A DNA stretch of 64,000 bases from Novosphingobium sp. GTDB taxonomy: Bacteria > Pseudomonadota > Alphaproteobacteria > Sphingomonadales > Sphingomonadaceae. The notes under the pieces were generated by a model. It saw nothing but the letters and a program-made list of their open reading frames with translations. It searched no databases and had not been told where the DNA came from. The stretch is from NCBI RefSeq assembly GCF_030699305.1, contig NZ_JAUYNB010000025.1, forward strand, positions 1 through 64,000, in the 5' to 3' direction. Position numbers and translations under genes: made by a program. Numbering within the stretch: position 1 is the first letter of the stretch; each line of letters starts with the position of its first letter. This document shows positions 41,666 to 51,808 of the stretch, in pieces.

Positions 41666-43311
41666 CGCCGCGACTTCTGGTCCTTGCCAAGTCCAGCCCT
41701 CAGGGTGGCCCACAGACCACCAAACCGCTTCAACAAGTCGGCCATGTCTGGATCCTCTTGGTCCGCATGCTCCATGATTGCCGGCAGATATTGCGACACA
41801 CGGCGCTCGATCTCATGGAACCGTGCTGGACTTCGCGCCCATGCCGCCATCATCTCCTCCAGCGTAGGTAGACCGGGGTCGAGGGCGACATCAGACTTGG
41901 CAGTCGCACGTTCATCTCGTTGTTCGACTGTCCAATCGCCCTCCCCGTCGCGACCGTCATCCGCCAACAGGCCGGCAAGCCAGAGAAGAAACCCTCGCGC
42001 CCCGAGGAACCGCACAAATGCGGCTCGATCGCGATCCTCGCCAAACGGCGGATCTGCTGGTGCGCGTTGCAGCCAAGCAAGCCCGAGTGAACCGCGGCTC
42101 ACTCTCAACCGAACAAATTCGCTCCGCTCGGCGGGTAAGACATGGCCGAGCATCAACCGGTTGATGCCCCTCGGCCAAGCCAAGAGCGAACCATGAAGTG
42201 TGCCGACTTCTAGCGCGATGTCAGCTTCTTCTGGGTGCGGGCCATCGGGATGGATATCGGATCGATGGTCGAGCGCGACACCGTTATCAGAAAGCTCGAG
42301 CGTCGCGGCCCAGCGGGCGGCCACCTGAGCTCGAGCTCTTTCGAGAGCCTCCTCTTCCAATTCTAAATCATCGGCGAGGCGCTCAATGCTCGAAGCAGAG
42401 GCCAACCGCGCAGAGCCAATCAAGGCCCGCAGGCCCCGCTCGACGGGTTCGGTAATTTGAAGTTCAGCAACAACCTCGGCATTGCGCCCAGTCCACGCCC
42501 GCATTGTTGCGTTGGCGCTGCCGAGCCACATCGTACGCTTGCGGCCGTCACGCCAGAACAACAGCTTCGCGTGAAGGCCCCGACCAATTTCCTCCTCTTC
42601 GTCACGATCAGCAGTCTGCTCTGCGGCAGAGCTTTCCTCCGAGGGGGGATCACCTGCTGGATATTCTGGTGCGTCGAGCGCAAGAAGCTCATCAAAGGCG
42701 CCTAGAGCCGGTCCGACCCGTTCGATTTCACGCATCGTCGTCAAAAGGACCCGGCGTGCAGTCTTACGTCCCGCTGACAGTTGGCGAGAAAGAAATGTCT
42801 TATCAACGAAGGGGCTAACGATTGTGATTTCGTCCGCGGTGTCCCGCGGCCCCGGCGCTTGCTCTGCGCTCCCTCCTGGATGCCATCTAATTTGTTCCAC
42901 AGTGACGCCAGTCGGTGCCCGCCACTGCAGTTTGCCAATTTCGCGAATCAATGAGGCGGGCCGAAGCCCTTTGAGATCGGCATGCTCTGCTAAGCTTCGG
43001 GCGAGATCCGCAATTCCGGGGATAGCACGCGCGCCAGTGCCACCTGATACCAACAGAAGGCCAATGTCTCGGTTGACGCATTCAGATAGGTTGCGGCTCC
43101 CAATCCAGAGACGCCAAGTCACGATATCGTCGGCCGAACGGATCCTGACCAATGCAGCCTTGGGATGCCAACTCTGCCGTGCTTCATCAAAGGCGACTTC
43201 ACGAACGAATTGATCAAGCACTGCTGCAATGCGGGGCGTGCGGCGCATTCGAGCCAACCTGTTGATTGCTACTGAGAAGTGACCCGGGGTTTTCATCGAG
43301 AAGTGACCCAC
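41662..43311 (-). pseudogene. PLD-family nuclease gene, 5' end replaced by IS21-family terminus
   Basis: Two HKD-type half-sites of the phospholipase D superfamily are visible: WHPKAALVR with GSRNLSECVNRDIG, and LHAKLLFW with GSANATMRAW, so the catalytic pair seems present. Native sequence ends at 43259 on the 5' side, where the inverted repeat of the IS21-family element starts. The frame runs on into the IS and gains in-frame ATGs at 43296 and 43311, so the ORF begins with IS-encoded residues (MKTPGHFSVAIN). The original start and some N-terminal residues are lost. Partial function from the hybrid frame cannot be excluded. Confidence 0.75.
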
Positions 43312-43343
43312 CTTGCGATTATGTTTCGGATGTCAGGGTTGGG

Positions 43344-44126
43344 TCAAGATCGGGATTTCTCCTTCCGGGTTTTGGTCTGCAGAGCTGAGCTGTTCTTGAA
43401 CCGGAAGCTGTCGTTGCCGGTCTCAAGGATGTGGCAGTGATGAGTGAGGCGATCGAGGAGCGCGGTGGTCATTTTGGCATCACCGAACACGCTGGCCCAC
43501 TCGCTGAAGCTGAGGTTGGTGGTGATGATAACGCTCGTGCGTTCGTAGAGTTTGCTCAGCAGATGGAACAGCAGAGCGCCGCCTGAGGCGCTGAACGGCA
43601 GATAGCCAAGCTCATCGAGGATAACGAGATCGGAGTGGGCGAGTCTGCCGGCGATCTGGCCTGCCTTTCCCTGTGCCTTCTCCTGTTCGAGCGCGTTGAC
43701 CAGTTCGACCGTCGAGAAGAACCGCACGCGTTTGCGATGATGTTCGATCGCCTGGACACCCAGTGCCGTGGCGATATGGGTCTTTCCGGTGCCGGGACCG
43801 CCGACCAGGACGATATTGTCGGCAACGCCCATAAACTCACAGCGGTGGAGCTGGCGGACCAGCGCTTCGTTGATCTCGCTGCTGGCAAAGTCGAAGCCTG
43901 CCAGATCTCGATATGCCGGGAACCGCGCAATCTTGAGTTGATAGGACACCGATCGCACCTCCCGCTCGGCAGTCTCCGCCTTCAGGAGCTGGGACAGGAT
44001 CGGGACAGCCGCATCGAACGCCGGCGCTCCCTGCTCCATGAGATCGGTGACGGCCTGTGCCATACCGTGCATCTTGAGACTGCGCAGCATGACGATGATG
44101 GCACCGCTAGCGGGATCATGACGCAT
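43344..44126 (-). CDS. istB: IstB helper ATPase
   Basis: The 260-residue AAA+ ATPase has Walker A GGPGTGKT at 109-116 and Walker [12 protein letters not shown], the standard IstB core. It helps IstA choose and capture target DNA. I choose ATG 44126, with GGGGAG upstream, overlapping the istA stop by 11 nt. It appears intact. Confidence 0.92.
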   Translation of the reverse strand: MRHDPASGAIIVMLRSLKMHGMAQAVTDLMEQGAPAFDAAVPILSQLLKAETAEREVRSVSYQLKIARFPAYRDLAGFDFASSEINEALVRQLHRCEFMGVADNIVLVGGPGTGKTHIATALGVQAIEHHRKRVRFFSTVELVNALEQEKAQGKAGQIAGRLAHSDLVILDELGYLPFSASGGALLFHLLSKLYERTSVIITTNLSFSEWASVFGDAKMTTALLDRLTHHCHILETGNDSFRFKNSSALQTKTRKEKSRS

Positions 44127-45648
44127 GGCGGTTCTCCCCGCGCAGCGCATCATAACGTTCTACATTGGCAAGTGGTTCGCTGACGAGCTTCAGCGCTTGC
44201 GGCGCCCTGATCGGCGGTGTTGTCAGCGGCTTGCCGTCGATCAGCCGGTGCAGCAGGTTGAGGATATGGGTTTTGGTCGGAACACCAGCCTCCAGCGCCA
44301 TGGTAACCGCCATTAACACGATCTGCTCGTCATGGTGCAGCACAAGGGCAAGGATCTCGACCATCTCCCTGTCGCCGCCGGGAGAGCGCAACAGATGCCG
44401 CTGTAGCCGCTGGAAGGCGTCGGGCAGTTCGAGGAACGGCGCGCCGTTACGCAGAGCTCCCGGCTTGCGCTGGACAACTGCCAGATAATGGCGCCAGTCA
44501 TAAATAGTCCGCCCTGGTTTGTCGTGGGATCGATCAATGATCCGCCGATGCTCGCACAACAACTGACCCTCTGCGACGACGAGGAAGCGGTCAGGATAGA
44601 CCCGCACGCTGACAGGGCGGTTGGCGAAGGAGGCCGGCACACTGTAGCGGTTGCGCTCCAGATGGACGAGGCAGGTCGGCGAGACCCGCTTGCCATACTC
44701 GACAAAGCCGTCGAAGGCCCTGCCCATCGGCATCAGGCTGGCCACCTCCTCAGCCCAGGCATCAGCAACAGAACCTGGCTCGATCCCGTGTGGGATCTCC
44801 TGCCACAGCGCCTTACAGCGATTCTCGAGCCAGATGTTCAGCGCATCGAGGCTCCCGACCTGGGGAACCGGCTGCCACAGGCGATGTCGCGCATCCTGGA
44901 CGTTCTTCTCGACCTGTCCCTTCTCCCAACCCGCTGCCGGATTACAGAACTCCGCTTCATAGAGATAATGGCTGACCATCGTCAGGAAGCGGGCGTTGAC
45001 GGTCCGGTCCTTGCCGCGCCCGACCTTGTCGACCGCGGTGCGCATGTTGTCGTATATGCCTCGCCGCGGCACGCCGCCCAGCACGCGGAACGCGTGATTA
45101 TGGGCGTCGAACAGCATTTCATGGGTCTGGAGTAGATAGGCCCGCACAAAGAAGGCACGGCTGTAGCTGAGCTTGAAGTGCGCTACCTGCAGCTTGGTGC
45201 GCACGCCATCGATGATCGCCCAGTCCTCGCTCCAGTCAAACTGGAACGCCTCACCAGGTGCGAAGGATAGCGGGACGAACGTGCCTTTGCCGCTCATCTG
45301 TTGCTGGCGGCGATAATCAGCACGCCAGCCACGTGCAAAAGCGGCCACACGGCCGTATGACCCATTAAAGCCGAGGCTCACCAGATCGGCATAGAGCTGC
45401 TTGATCGTGCGCTTTTGCTTGCGCGGGCGGCCCATCTCCCGCCTGAGCCAGACCGTCAGCCGTTCGACGAACGGATCCAGCTTGCTTGGCCGCTCCGGCA
45501 CCTTGAACTGCGGCTCGACTGTTCCCGAACGCAGATACTTCCGGACGGTGTTACGGGATAAACCGGTCCGCTTGGCTATCTCCCGGATCGACAGATGATC
45601 GCGGTGATGCCAGCGCCGGATGACGCTCAATAATGCCATGTCCAACAC
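44116..45648 (-). CDS. istA: IstA transposase of the IS21 family
   Basis: The 510-residue transposase has an N-terminal helix-turn-helix ([20 protein letters not shown]) and a DDE integrase core with FDWSED, then YDNMRTA and the [10 protein letters not shown] segment carrying the last acidic residue. Length is normal and the frame is intact, so the element may still be active. ATG 45639 is an equally possible start. Confidence 0.92.
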   Translation of the reverse strand: MLDMALLSVIRRWHHRDHLSIREIAKRTGLSRNTVRKYLRSGTVEPQFKVPERPSKLDPFVERLTVWLRREMGRPRKQKRTIKQLYADLVSLGFNGSYGRVAAFARGWRADYRRQQQMSGKGTFVPLSFAPGEAFQFDWSEDWAIIDGVRTKLQVAHFKLSYSRAFFVRAYLLQTHEMLFDAHNHAFRVLGGVPRRGIYDNMRTAVDKVGRGKDRTVNARFLTMVSHYLYEAEFCNPAAGWEKGQVEKNVQDARHRLWQPVPQVGSLDALNIWLENRCKALWQEIPHGIEPGSVADAWAEEVASLMPMGRAFDGFVEYGKRVSPTCLVHLERNRYSVPASFANRPVSVRVYPDRFLVVAEGQLLCEHRRIIDRSHDKPGRTIYDWRHYLAVVQRKPGALRNGAPFLELPDAFQRLQRHLLRSPGGDREMVEILALVLHHDEQIVLMAVTMALEAGVPTKTHILNLLHRLIDGKPLTTPPIRAPQALKLVSEPLANVERYDALRGENRHAS

Positions 45649-45752
45649 TCCATGGTCCCCCGCTCTTCAAAGCCAGGGACGTGTTCAAACATGGGTCACT
45701 TCTCAGTGGAAATTACTGGCCTCCCCGGGTCACTTCTCAGTAGCAATCAACA

Positions 45753-45818
45753 AACCCGATCTTCCTCGCTCCATCGACGGCGACGCTCCGGACCCGAAAA
45801 CACTGTGATCTGACCCAT
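45753..45818 (-). pseudogene. 5' fragment of an IS66-type tnpA (orfA)
   Basis: From ATG 45818 (AGGAGCGG upstream) the frame reads MGQITVFSGPERRRRWSEED, the typical start of IS66-family TnpA, then meets the IS21-family right end after 22 codons. No continuation is found on the other side of that element, where PLD sequence begins. Confidence 0.65.
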
Positions 45819-45873
45819 CAACCGCTCCTGAGTGCGCAAATAAGAGCACACTCAAGACCGATCACTCACCGTC

Positions 45874-46535
45874 CAGACAAGGCGGGACCCGCCGGAGGGT
45901 TACCTTCATTCGGGAGCTGATCACCGAGCATGGCGACATGACTCTGGTCGAGGTTCAGGCGCAGCTGATCGAGCGCGGCGCCCTGGTCGGGATCGGCACG
46001 GTGCATCGCTTCTTCGTTCGTCATGGGATCACGCGCAAAAAAAACCAGGCACGCGATCGAGCAGGACCGTCCCGACGTCCTGAGGCAACGCCAGCACTGG
46101 TTCGACAACCAGATCGACCTCGAACGCGAACGACTCGCCTTCATCGATGAGACCTGGACCGCCACCAACATGACCCGCAGTCACGGTCGTTGCCGGAATG
46201 GCGAGCGGCTGCGGATGGGCTTCCCACACGGGCACCGCAAGACCACCACGCTGGTCGCGGGCCTGCGCATGACCGGCATGGTCGCGCCGATGGTGCTGGA
46301 TGGGCCGATCAACGGCGACTGGTTCGAAGCCTATGAGGTACAGGTTCCAGTGCCCGAGCTGCGGCCCCGGTGACGTCGTCATCATGGACAACCTCTCGAG
46401 CCACAAACGGGCAGCCGTGAGAGAGAGGATCAAAGCGGCAGGTGCAACCCTGCGCTTCCTCCCGCCATATAGCTCGGACTTCAACCCAATCGAGAGGACC
46501 TTCTCCCGGCTCAAGGCCATGCTCCGCAAGGCCTG
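45874..46535 (+). pseudogene. IS630-family transposase remnant with two frameshifts
   Basis: Three consecutive frames make one IS630-type transposase: ELITEHGDMTLVEVQAQLIE, then RLAFIDETWTATNM (first Asp), then [12 protein letters not shown] (second Asp) and [12 protein letters not shown] (Glu). The frame changes in an A8 run at 46037-46044 and in a CCCC run at 46365-46368; in each, one extra base explains the shift. The N-terminal about 60 residues are missing and the C-terminus stops after LKAMLRKA. Not functional. Confidence 0.85.
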
Positions 46536-46537
46536 GG

Positions 46538-46639
46538 CGGGTGGTCAAGCTGGGCAAACAAATCAACGTTGCCGAGATCCGGATCGAAGATGGCAACGGC
46601 CAATTGTTGGCGAGTGGTCGGGGTGTCTATGTCGGGTAG
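46538..46639 (+). pseudogene. 3' fragment of a PaaI/hotdog-type thioesterase gene
   Basis: After the IS630 remnant the DNA codes [20 protein letters not shown], then [14 protein letters not shown] and a stop, a typical C-terminal strand pair of a PaaI-like acyl-CoA thioesterase. The rest of the gene is absent. It points to a catabolic or CoA-linked gene broken by the IS630 insertion or a later deletion. Confidence 0.65.
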
Positions 46640-46714
46640 GTTCTGAAGCTGGCGTTTGCATGGCGCAAACGGCATGATTGAACTGGTTGGCTAGATAGCA
46701 AAAGGAAAGACAAG

Positions 46715-47487
46715 ATGCGCCATGATAAAGGAGCACATGAGCCCAAACCGGCAGCAACGATCATGTTGCTGCGCGATGATCCCGAATTCCAGGTGCTGAT
46801 GGTTAAACGCCACCAGCAAATCGATTTTGCCTCCAGTGCGCTCGTTTTTCCCGGCGGAAAGTTACATCGAGCCGATTCGGACCCGGCCTGGGTGGAGCAT
46901 TGCGCTGGATGGGATCAGTTCGACGTTGTTCAGCGTTCCCTTCGCATAGCTGCAATCCGTGAAGTCTTCGAAGAGGCCGGCATTCTGATGGCGCGCTATC
47001 CTGGCAGCGACCTGTTCGAGGCCGCTTCTGATCCAGATGTGCGGGCCTCCGTCGAACGTGGCGAAATTGCCTTCATCGACGTGGTGCGTGAATTGGGTGT
47101 GCATTTGCGGCTTGATGCGCTGAGCATTTTGCCCGTTGGATCACGCCGCCGATCATGCCAAAGCGGTTCGACACCTTTTTCTATGCGGTCCACGCCCCCG
47201 CCAACCAGGTCGCTGCCTGCGATGGGCACGAGACCGTCGATGCCGAATGGATCTCGCCAAGCGATGTCTTGCGCCTGGCCAAATGCGGCGAGCGCACGGT
47301 TATCTTCCCGACTCGGATGAACGTGCAACTGCTGGCTGAAGCCAATGATGCGGCGGATTGTATTAAGCGCGCGGAGGAGCGAACCTTGGTTACCGTTCTC
47401 CCCGCGCTGGAAGAACGCGATGGCAAACGTCTCCTCGTGCTTCCCGATAATGCCGGTTATGGTTCCGTAGTTGAAGTTGTCGGATAG
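46715..47487 (+). pseudogene. NUDIX hydrolase gene with one frameshift
   Basis: ATG 46715 has AAAGGAAAG upstream. The first part carries a NUDIX fold: VMVKRHQQ-like strand, FPGGKLHRAD and IREVFEEAGIL of the Nudix box, split by an insert. The frame is lost near 47127-47131: an ATTTTGCC run is one T short of ATTTTTGCC, which would rejoin the second half (MPKRFDTFFYAVHAP onward to the stop at 47487). Intact relatives hydrolyse nucleoside- or CoA-linked diphosphates. A sequencing error is possible. Confidence 0.75.
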
Positions 47488-47497
47488 CTATTACTAG

Positions 47498-48953
47498 TAC
47501 TACAGTTGCGTTTCAAGCCGAATTTTGCGGTGACAGAGAGCGGCGATGGTCTGGTGGGCTTGTCGCCATCGGGACCAGGCCCAGATGAAGGTGGGATGGC
47601 GTTGTGCTGCGAAGATAAGCTTTGCGATGAGCTTGCGAATTTCCGAGGTGGACAGGAGGCCTTGAAGCACGAGGGTCACGCGGCTTGTTGGCTCGGACTC
47701 GTTTTGTCCCGTTTCCGGGGATTGCCAATTTCGGGTTCGACCCGACTCCAAGCCGCTCGGCGCTGATCAGCGGCAACTTTGGCAAGGAATGCGGCGGCAG
47801 CCATGACCAGCGTCATATGACGATGCCAGCCTTGCCAAGAACGTGCTTCGCAATGATCAAGCCCGAGATCATCTTTGGCGCGCAGGAAGCATTCCTCAAT
47901 GGTCCAGCGCAGGCCTGCGGCTCCCGCCAACTCCTCGAGCGAGATTCCTTCGCGCGCATAGGCGAAGTAATAGGCCAGATCGTCGGGATTCTTGAGATTG
48001 CGACGGAAGAGCAGCCAGCGCGTGAAGCCGTCGTGCGTCGTCCAGTTAAGGGGCAGGCACGCCCAGTGATACAGCCGCGGCCCCTTGGCCCCCTCGCCCG
48101 CCGATAGCGCATGCCAGTCGCTCTCTTCCAGCTCTCCCGCCAGGCAGCCTGGGTCGGTCTGGACAAGTCCTTCTTCTGTCAGGAAGCGCAGATGCTGGTT
48201 GGACCGGACCGCCAGAACATAGGGCTGGCCGCGATCCTCCAGCATGCGGCGCAGCTGGTAATCCGAACCATATAGGGCATCGGCCAGCACCCAAGCGCAC
48301 GATACGCCAGCGTCAAACGCGGCTGCGATCATCTCCCGCGCCATAGTCGGCTTGGTGGCGAAGGCGACATTCTCGGGCACATTCGCTTTGCGGCGACGTT
48401 TGCCATCCTCGGCCCAGGCCTTGGGCAGATAGAGTCTGCGATCGATCAGGGTATGGCCGTAGCGACTGGCGTAGCCCAGAAAAACGCCCACCTGGCAGTT
48501 CTCCACCCGCCCCGCCGTACCCGAATATTGCCGCGCCACTCCGACCGAATGTGTGCCCTTCTTCAGGAATCCCGTCTCATCCACGACAATAACGCTGCCC
48601 CTATCGCCGAGCCCTGCCATGACGTAATCCTGCACAAGCTCGCGCAGAGCATCTGCTGACCAGGCGCTACGCCCAAGCAGTGACTGGATGCGAAAAGGAC
48701 GATCCAGTCCGGCCACTTCGGCAAGCATCCATCCGGTCTTACGCTCAGTTCCCGAAAACAACCCATCGATGAACGCACCGCCTGAGGCGCGGGTCTCCGC
48801 CCGGCCCAGCGCCGGACCAATATAGGCCTTCAAATCATCAAGCGCTGCACGCCAATCGACCAATGTCCCCGCCCAATCCGCAACCGTCATGGTCCAATCC
48901 TCCGCCAATCGCAGGCAGTGAATCAGACTTCGGCAGTAAACGCAACTGTAGTA
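47498..48953 (-). mobile_element. IS701-family insertion sequence, about 1456 bp
   Basis: Perfect 16-bp terminal inverted repeats, TACTACAGTTGCGTTT at 47498-47513 and its complement at 48938-48953. The 4-bp flanks are CTAG on the left and CTAA on the right; both fit the YTAR target of IS701 but they are not identical. One intact transposase gene inside. Confidence 0.85.
47676..48890 (-). CDS. IS701-family DDE transposase
   Basis: The 404-residue transposase has VIVVDETGFLKKG (first Asp), WVLADALYGSD (second Asp) and TIEECFLRAKDDLGLDHCE (Glu), the IS701/IS4-like DDE pattern. ATG 48890 has GGAGG eight bases upstream; a TTG at 48908 opens the frame but overlaps that site. Frame intact, so the element may be active. 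Confidence 0.9.
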   Translation of the reverse strand: MTVADWAGTLVDWRAALDDLKAYIGPALGRAETRASGGAFIDGLFSGTERKTGWMLAEVAGLDRPFRIQSLLGRSAWSADALRELVQDYVMAGLGDRGSVIVVDETGFLKKGTHSVGVARQYSGTAGRVENCQVGVFLGYASRYGHTLIDRRLYLPKAWAEDGKRRRKANVPENVAFATKPTMAREMIAAAFDAGVSCAWVLADALYGSDYQLRRMLEDRGQPYVLAVRSNQHLRFLTEEGLVQTDPGCLAGELEESDWHALSAGEGAKGPRLYHWACLPLNWTTHDGFTRWLLFRRNLKNPDDLAYYFAYAREGISLEELAGAAGLRWTIEECFLRAKDDLGLDHCEARSWQGWHRHMTLVMAAAAFLAKVAADQRRAAWSRVEPEIGNPRKRDKTSPSQQAA

Positions 48954-48996
48954 CTAATCAGCGTTGAAAAACTAATAACGCCAAGTCAAGGCAGCC

Positions 48997-49022
48997 TCCG
49001 GGACACAATGAAGCATCCCGGA
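48997..49022 (-). terminator. possible hairpin after the TonB receptor gene
   Basis: TCCGGGA and TCCCGGA form a 7-bp stem with a 12-nt loop 17 nt past the receptor stop. There is no T-run. Confidence 0.3.
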
Positions 49023-49038
49023 AGCTGATGATGACTAA

Positions 49039-51753
49039 TCAGAACTTGCCGCGCACCGTGACACCGTAGGTACGTGGCTCGGCGAGGAATGACGAGAAGA
49101 TTTGCCGTCCGCCCGGAAACTGGGGATAGCCGTAACTGGCTGAACTTCCGCCCGCCTGATAAGGCGTGTTGAAGGTTACCTGAGTGTAGTCCTGGTTGAA
49201 GAGATTCTGAACCCAGAATTCGACTCCCCAACGCTCCTCCGGTCCACGCAGGCCGATGCGTCCATTGACGACCACGAAGCTATCTTGACTCTTTTGCGGA
49301 TAGAGGTCCGACCCTGTATTATAATCCGAGCTGAGCCGGGCATCGACGTAAAACAGCGCATGCAATCCCGAACTGCCGATTTCGGGTGTCCAGGAGGCCG
49401 AACTGGTGACCACCCACGGTGCGGAATTCGAGATCTGCTTGCCAGGCAGCACGCGCAATGCCGGGTCAAGCGGAGCACCTTGGCTGTTTCCGACCAGGTT
49501 GTCGCGGTATTTTGTGCTGGCGTAAGTGACACCAAGGTTAAAGGTCAGATTGCGCACAGGGCGCAAGGAACCCTCGATCTCCACACCCTGGCTGAGGACA
49601 CCATAGCCAACATCGCCGGAAGCACAGGAGCCGGTAGCTGGATCAGCGTCCCTGTCCGCACCGCCCAGGCTAGCCTTGCAACCGTTGACCGTTTGAACGA
49701 TGTAAACCGCGCCGGCGAAAGTGTTCAACTGGAAGTTGCTGAACTCCTGCCGAAATCCTGTCACGGACAGGCTGAATTCCCGCGAGCTGTACTTCAGACC
49801 CACCTCATAGGCTTTGACATATTCCGGATCGAACATGAGGTTGTGGACATAGGCCTGCGCGCCGCCACCTGCCGCAAATGGCATGATTGGCGACTTAAGG
49901 GCAGATCGATCGAGATTGAACCCACCCGCCTTGTATCCCTTTGAATAGTTGGCATAGATCATTACCTCTGGGCGGACCTGATAGGAGAGGCCCGCCGTAT
50001 AGGTGAATTCACCTTCACTGCGCTGGCCGTTGATCGAGACCCCGTTCACCTCGGATGTCGAGTTCCCCTGGCAGCCCAGGCTGAGGAGCGATCCGGCTAG
50101 CGTGCGAACCGTGGCGTTGGCGCTGGAAAGATCATCGATCAAGGTTCCCTGCAATGCCGGACAAATCGTGTTGTTGTTGCCAAAGGTGGCGTCGAGGCTC
50201 TTGTCTTCCCACGTGTAACGCGCGCCAAGCGTCAACTTCAATTCATCGGCAAGTGTGATGATGTTGTGCGTGAACATCGCATAATTCTTGGAATGCTGGT
50301 GGTACGAATCCATCGTCGTACCGACGTTGCGGATCGAATCGAGGCGATCAAAGCCATTGATAATGTCAGCGCCAAAACTTCCCACGACAGTCCGGCCGGT
50401 TGCACTGAGGCAACCGGTGCTTGCAGGATCGTAGAAGCCCGCGAGGCCTCCGCCCGAAACGATCCGGCAGGCGGCGAAGCGTCCGTATTGGCTGCCAAAG
50501 CGCAGCGCATCGTCGACATTCAGCTTTTCGTCCGCGAAATAGCCCCCAACCAGCCAATCCAGCTTATCGTCGAAGGCTGAACCCTGAAGGCGCAATTCCT
50601 GGGTGAAGGTCTTGAACTGCCGGAAAGAGCCAGGAGCCCTGTAGAGCAGATCAACCGTGGAATAATCGCTATCGCCTTCCTGCTCGCTCTTGAACTCGCG
50701 GTAGCCCGTGATGGAGGTGAGTTTTGCCGCGCCGAAATCGTGATTGACCTCAAGCGACACGCCGCCATCGTTGATGGTTCCGCCCATCGGATGGGCCGGG
50801 GATGTCCAGATCTTGCGGCTGAACGGATCGCTAAATGCCTGGGGCTGTTGGCCGAGATCGATCAGAACCTTGACGATATTGTTCTGTGTCGGATCGTTGA
50901 GGCCTCCGATCTGCGGGTTGAAGGCCGCATCGATATATGCTGCGCCGCAGCATGCTTCTTCACGGTGCGTGTAATCGCCGATCAACCTGATGCTGGTCGC
51001 ATCCGTCGGTTCGAACAGAAATTGCCCGCGCACGAAATAGCGGTCGCGGTTGTTAACATCCTTTCCTGTGTTCACATCGTTATAAAAGCCGTCGCGCTTG
51101 GCGTATACGCCCTCAATCTTTGCCGCGAGTGTATCGGTCAAAGGGCCGGTTATCGAACCAGCCAGGCGCCAATAATCATAATTGCCATAGCTGGCCTCGG
51201 CGTTCGCTCCGAAGGTGAAGGATGGCTTCTTGCTGATCACATGAATCAAGCCAGCCGATGCATTCCGGCCAAACAGTGTGCCCTGCGGTCCGCGCAGCAC
51301 TTCGATCCGCTCGACCTCGCCAAGTTCCGACAAGGCAACGCCGGACCGAGACCGGTAGACGCCATCAATGAATACCGCGACCGAACTTTCAAGGCCCGGA
51401 TTGTCCCCGACTGTCCCCACGCCGCGAACGCGCGCCGAGCCGTTAGCTTCGGTTCCTGTCGAAGAGACCATCAAGGAAGGTGCGAGCTGGCCAAGTTGCC
51501 GAATATCGCTTGCGCCGGAATTCTGCAACGATTGAGCATTAACGGCGGTAACCGCCAGCGGAACCTTGGAGAGGGTTTCCGAACGGCGGGTTGCGGTGAC
51601 CACGATTTCTCCACCCGCCGCTTGCTGCTCGACCTGCTCGCTCACATTTGCCTCACCCCCGGCGGTTTGCTGGGCCAGAGCGGGACTCGCTATCGCTAAT
51701 AGGCTGCATGATCCCGACAACGCGATCAAATGAAAACCATTAGATTTCAACAT
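49039..51753 (-). CDS. TonB-dependent outer-membrane receptor
   Basis: The 904-residue receptor has a signal peptide (cut after ALAQ near 28), a plug with IVVTATRRSETLSKVPLAV as TonB-box-proximal region and RVRGVGTVG, IEVLRGPQGTLFGRNA, then a 22-strand-type barrel ending in aromatic-basic TVRGKF. It matches the large sphingomonad receptor group used for uptake of hydrophobic or complex carbon sources. GGAGG lies seven bases before ATG 51753. Last gene of the catabolic operon, so the ligand is likely the pathway substrate. Confidence 0.92.
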   Translation of the reverse strand: MLKSNGFHLIALSGSCSLLAIASPALAQQTAGGEANVSEQVEQQAAGGEIVVTATRRSETLSKVPLAVTAVNAQSLQNSGASDIRQLGQLAPSLMVSSTGTEANGSARVRGVGTVGDNPGLESSVAVFIDGVYRSRSGVALSELGEVERIEVLRGPQGTLFGRNASAGLIHVISKKPSFTFGANAEASYGNYDYWRLAGSITGPLTDTLAAKIEGVYAKRDGFYNDVNTGKDVNNRDRYFVRGQFLFEPTDATSIRLIGDYTHREEACCGAAYIDAAFNPQIGGLNDPTQNNIVKVLIDLGQQPQAFSDPFSRKIWTSPAHPMGGTINDGGVSLEVNHDFGAAKLTSITGYREFKSEQEGDSDYSTVDLLYRAPGSFRQFKTFTQELRLQGSAFDDKLDWLVGGYFADEKLNVDDALRFGSQYGRFAACRIVSGGGLAGFYDPASTGCLSATGRTVVGSFGADIINGFDRLDSIRNVGTTMDSYHQHSKNYAMFTHNIITLADELKLTLGARYTWEDKSLDATFGNNNTICPALQGTLIDDLSSANATVRTLAGSLLSLGCQGNSTSEVNGVSINGQRSEGEFTYTAGLSYQVRPEVMIYANYSKGYKAGGFNLDRSALKSPIMPFAAGGGAQAYVHNLMFDPEYVKAYEVGLKYSSREFSLSVTGFRQEFSNFQLNTFAGAVYIVQTVNGCKASLGGADRDADPATGSCASGDVGYGVLSQGVEIEGSLRPVRNLTFNLGVTYASTKYRDNLVGNSQGAPLDPALRVLPGKQISNSAPWVVTSSASWTPEIGSSGLHALFYVDARLSSDYNTGSDLYPQKSQDSFVVVNGRIGLRGPEERWGVEFWVQNLFNQDYTQVTFNTPYQAGGSSASYGYPQFPGGRQIFSSFLAEPRTYGVTVRGKF

Positions 51754-51808
51754 ATAATCCTCCTCACTTTTTTAGAATCTTGAACTCACGTTGATTTCTA
51801 GCTGCCGA

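Larger units (their letters stand above)
43260..45752 (-). mobile_element. IS21-family insertion sequence, 2493 bp
   Basis: Perfect 26-bp terminal inverted repeats (TGTTGATTGCTACTGAGAAG at 43260 and its complement ending at 45752) enclose istA and istB. Further GAAGTGACCC-type repeats lie inside both ends, as in IS21 relatives. AACC flanks both ends (43256-43259 and 45753-45756), a 4-bp target duplication. The left side is a PLD gene and the right side an IS66 tnpA start. Confidence 0.92.

Noticed and set aside
38615..43311. Calling the helicase-PLD pair DISARM
   Set aside because: No DrmB/DUF1998 protein or methyltransferase is seen and the PLD protein is much longer than DrmC.
46037..46044. 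A8 run as programmed frameshift of the IS630 transposase
   Set aside because: A second frameshift at 46365-46368 and both missing ends show the gene is already dead, so decay is the simpler reading.
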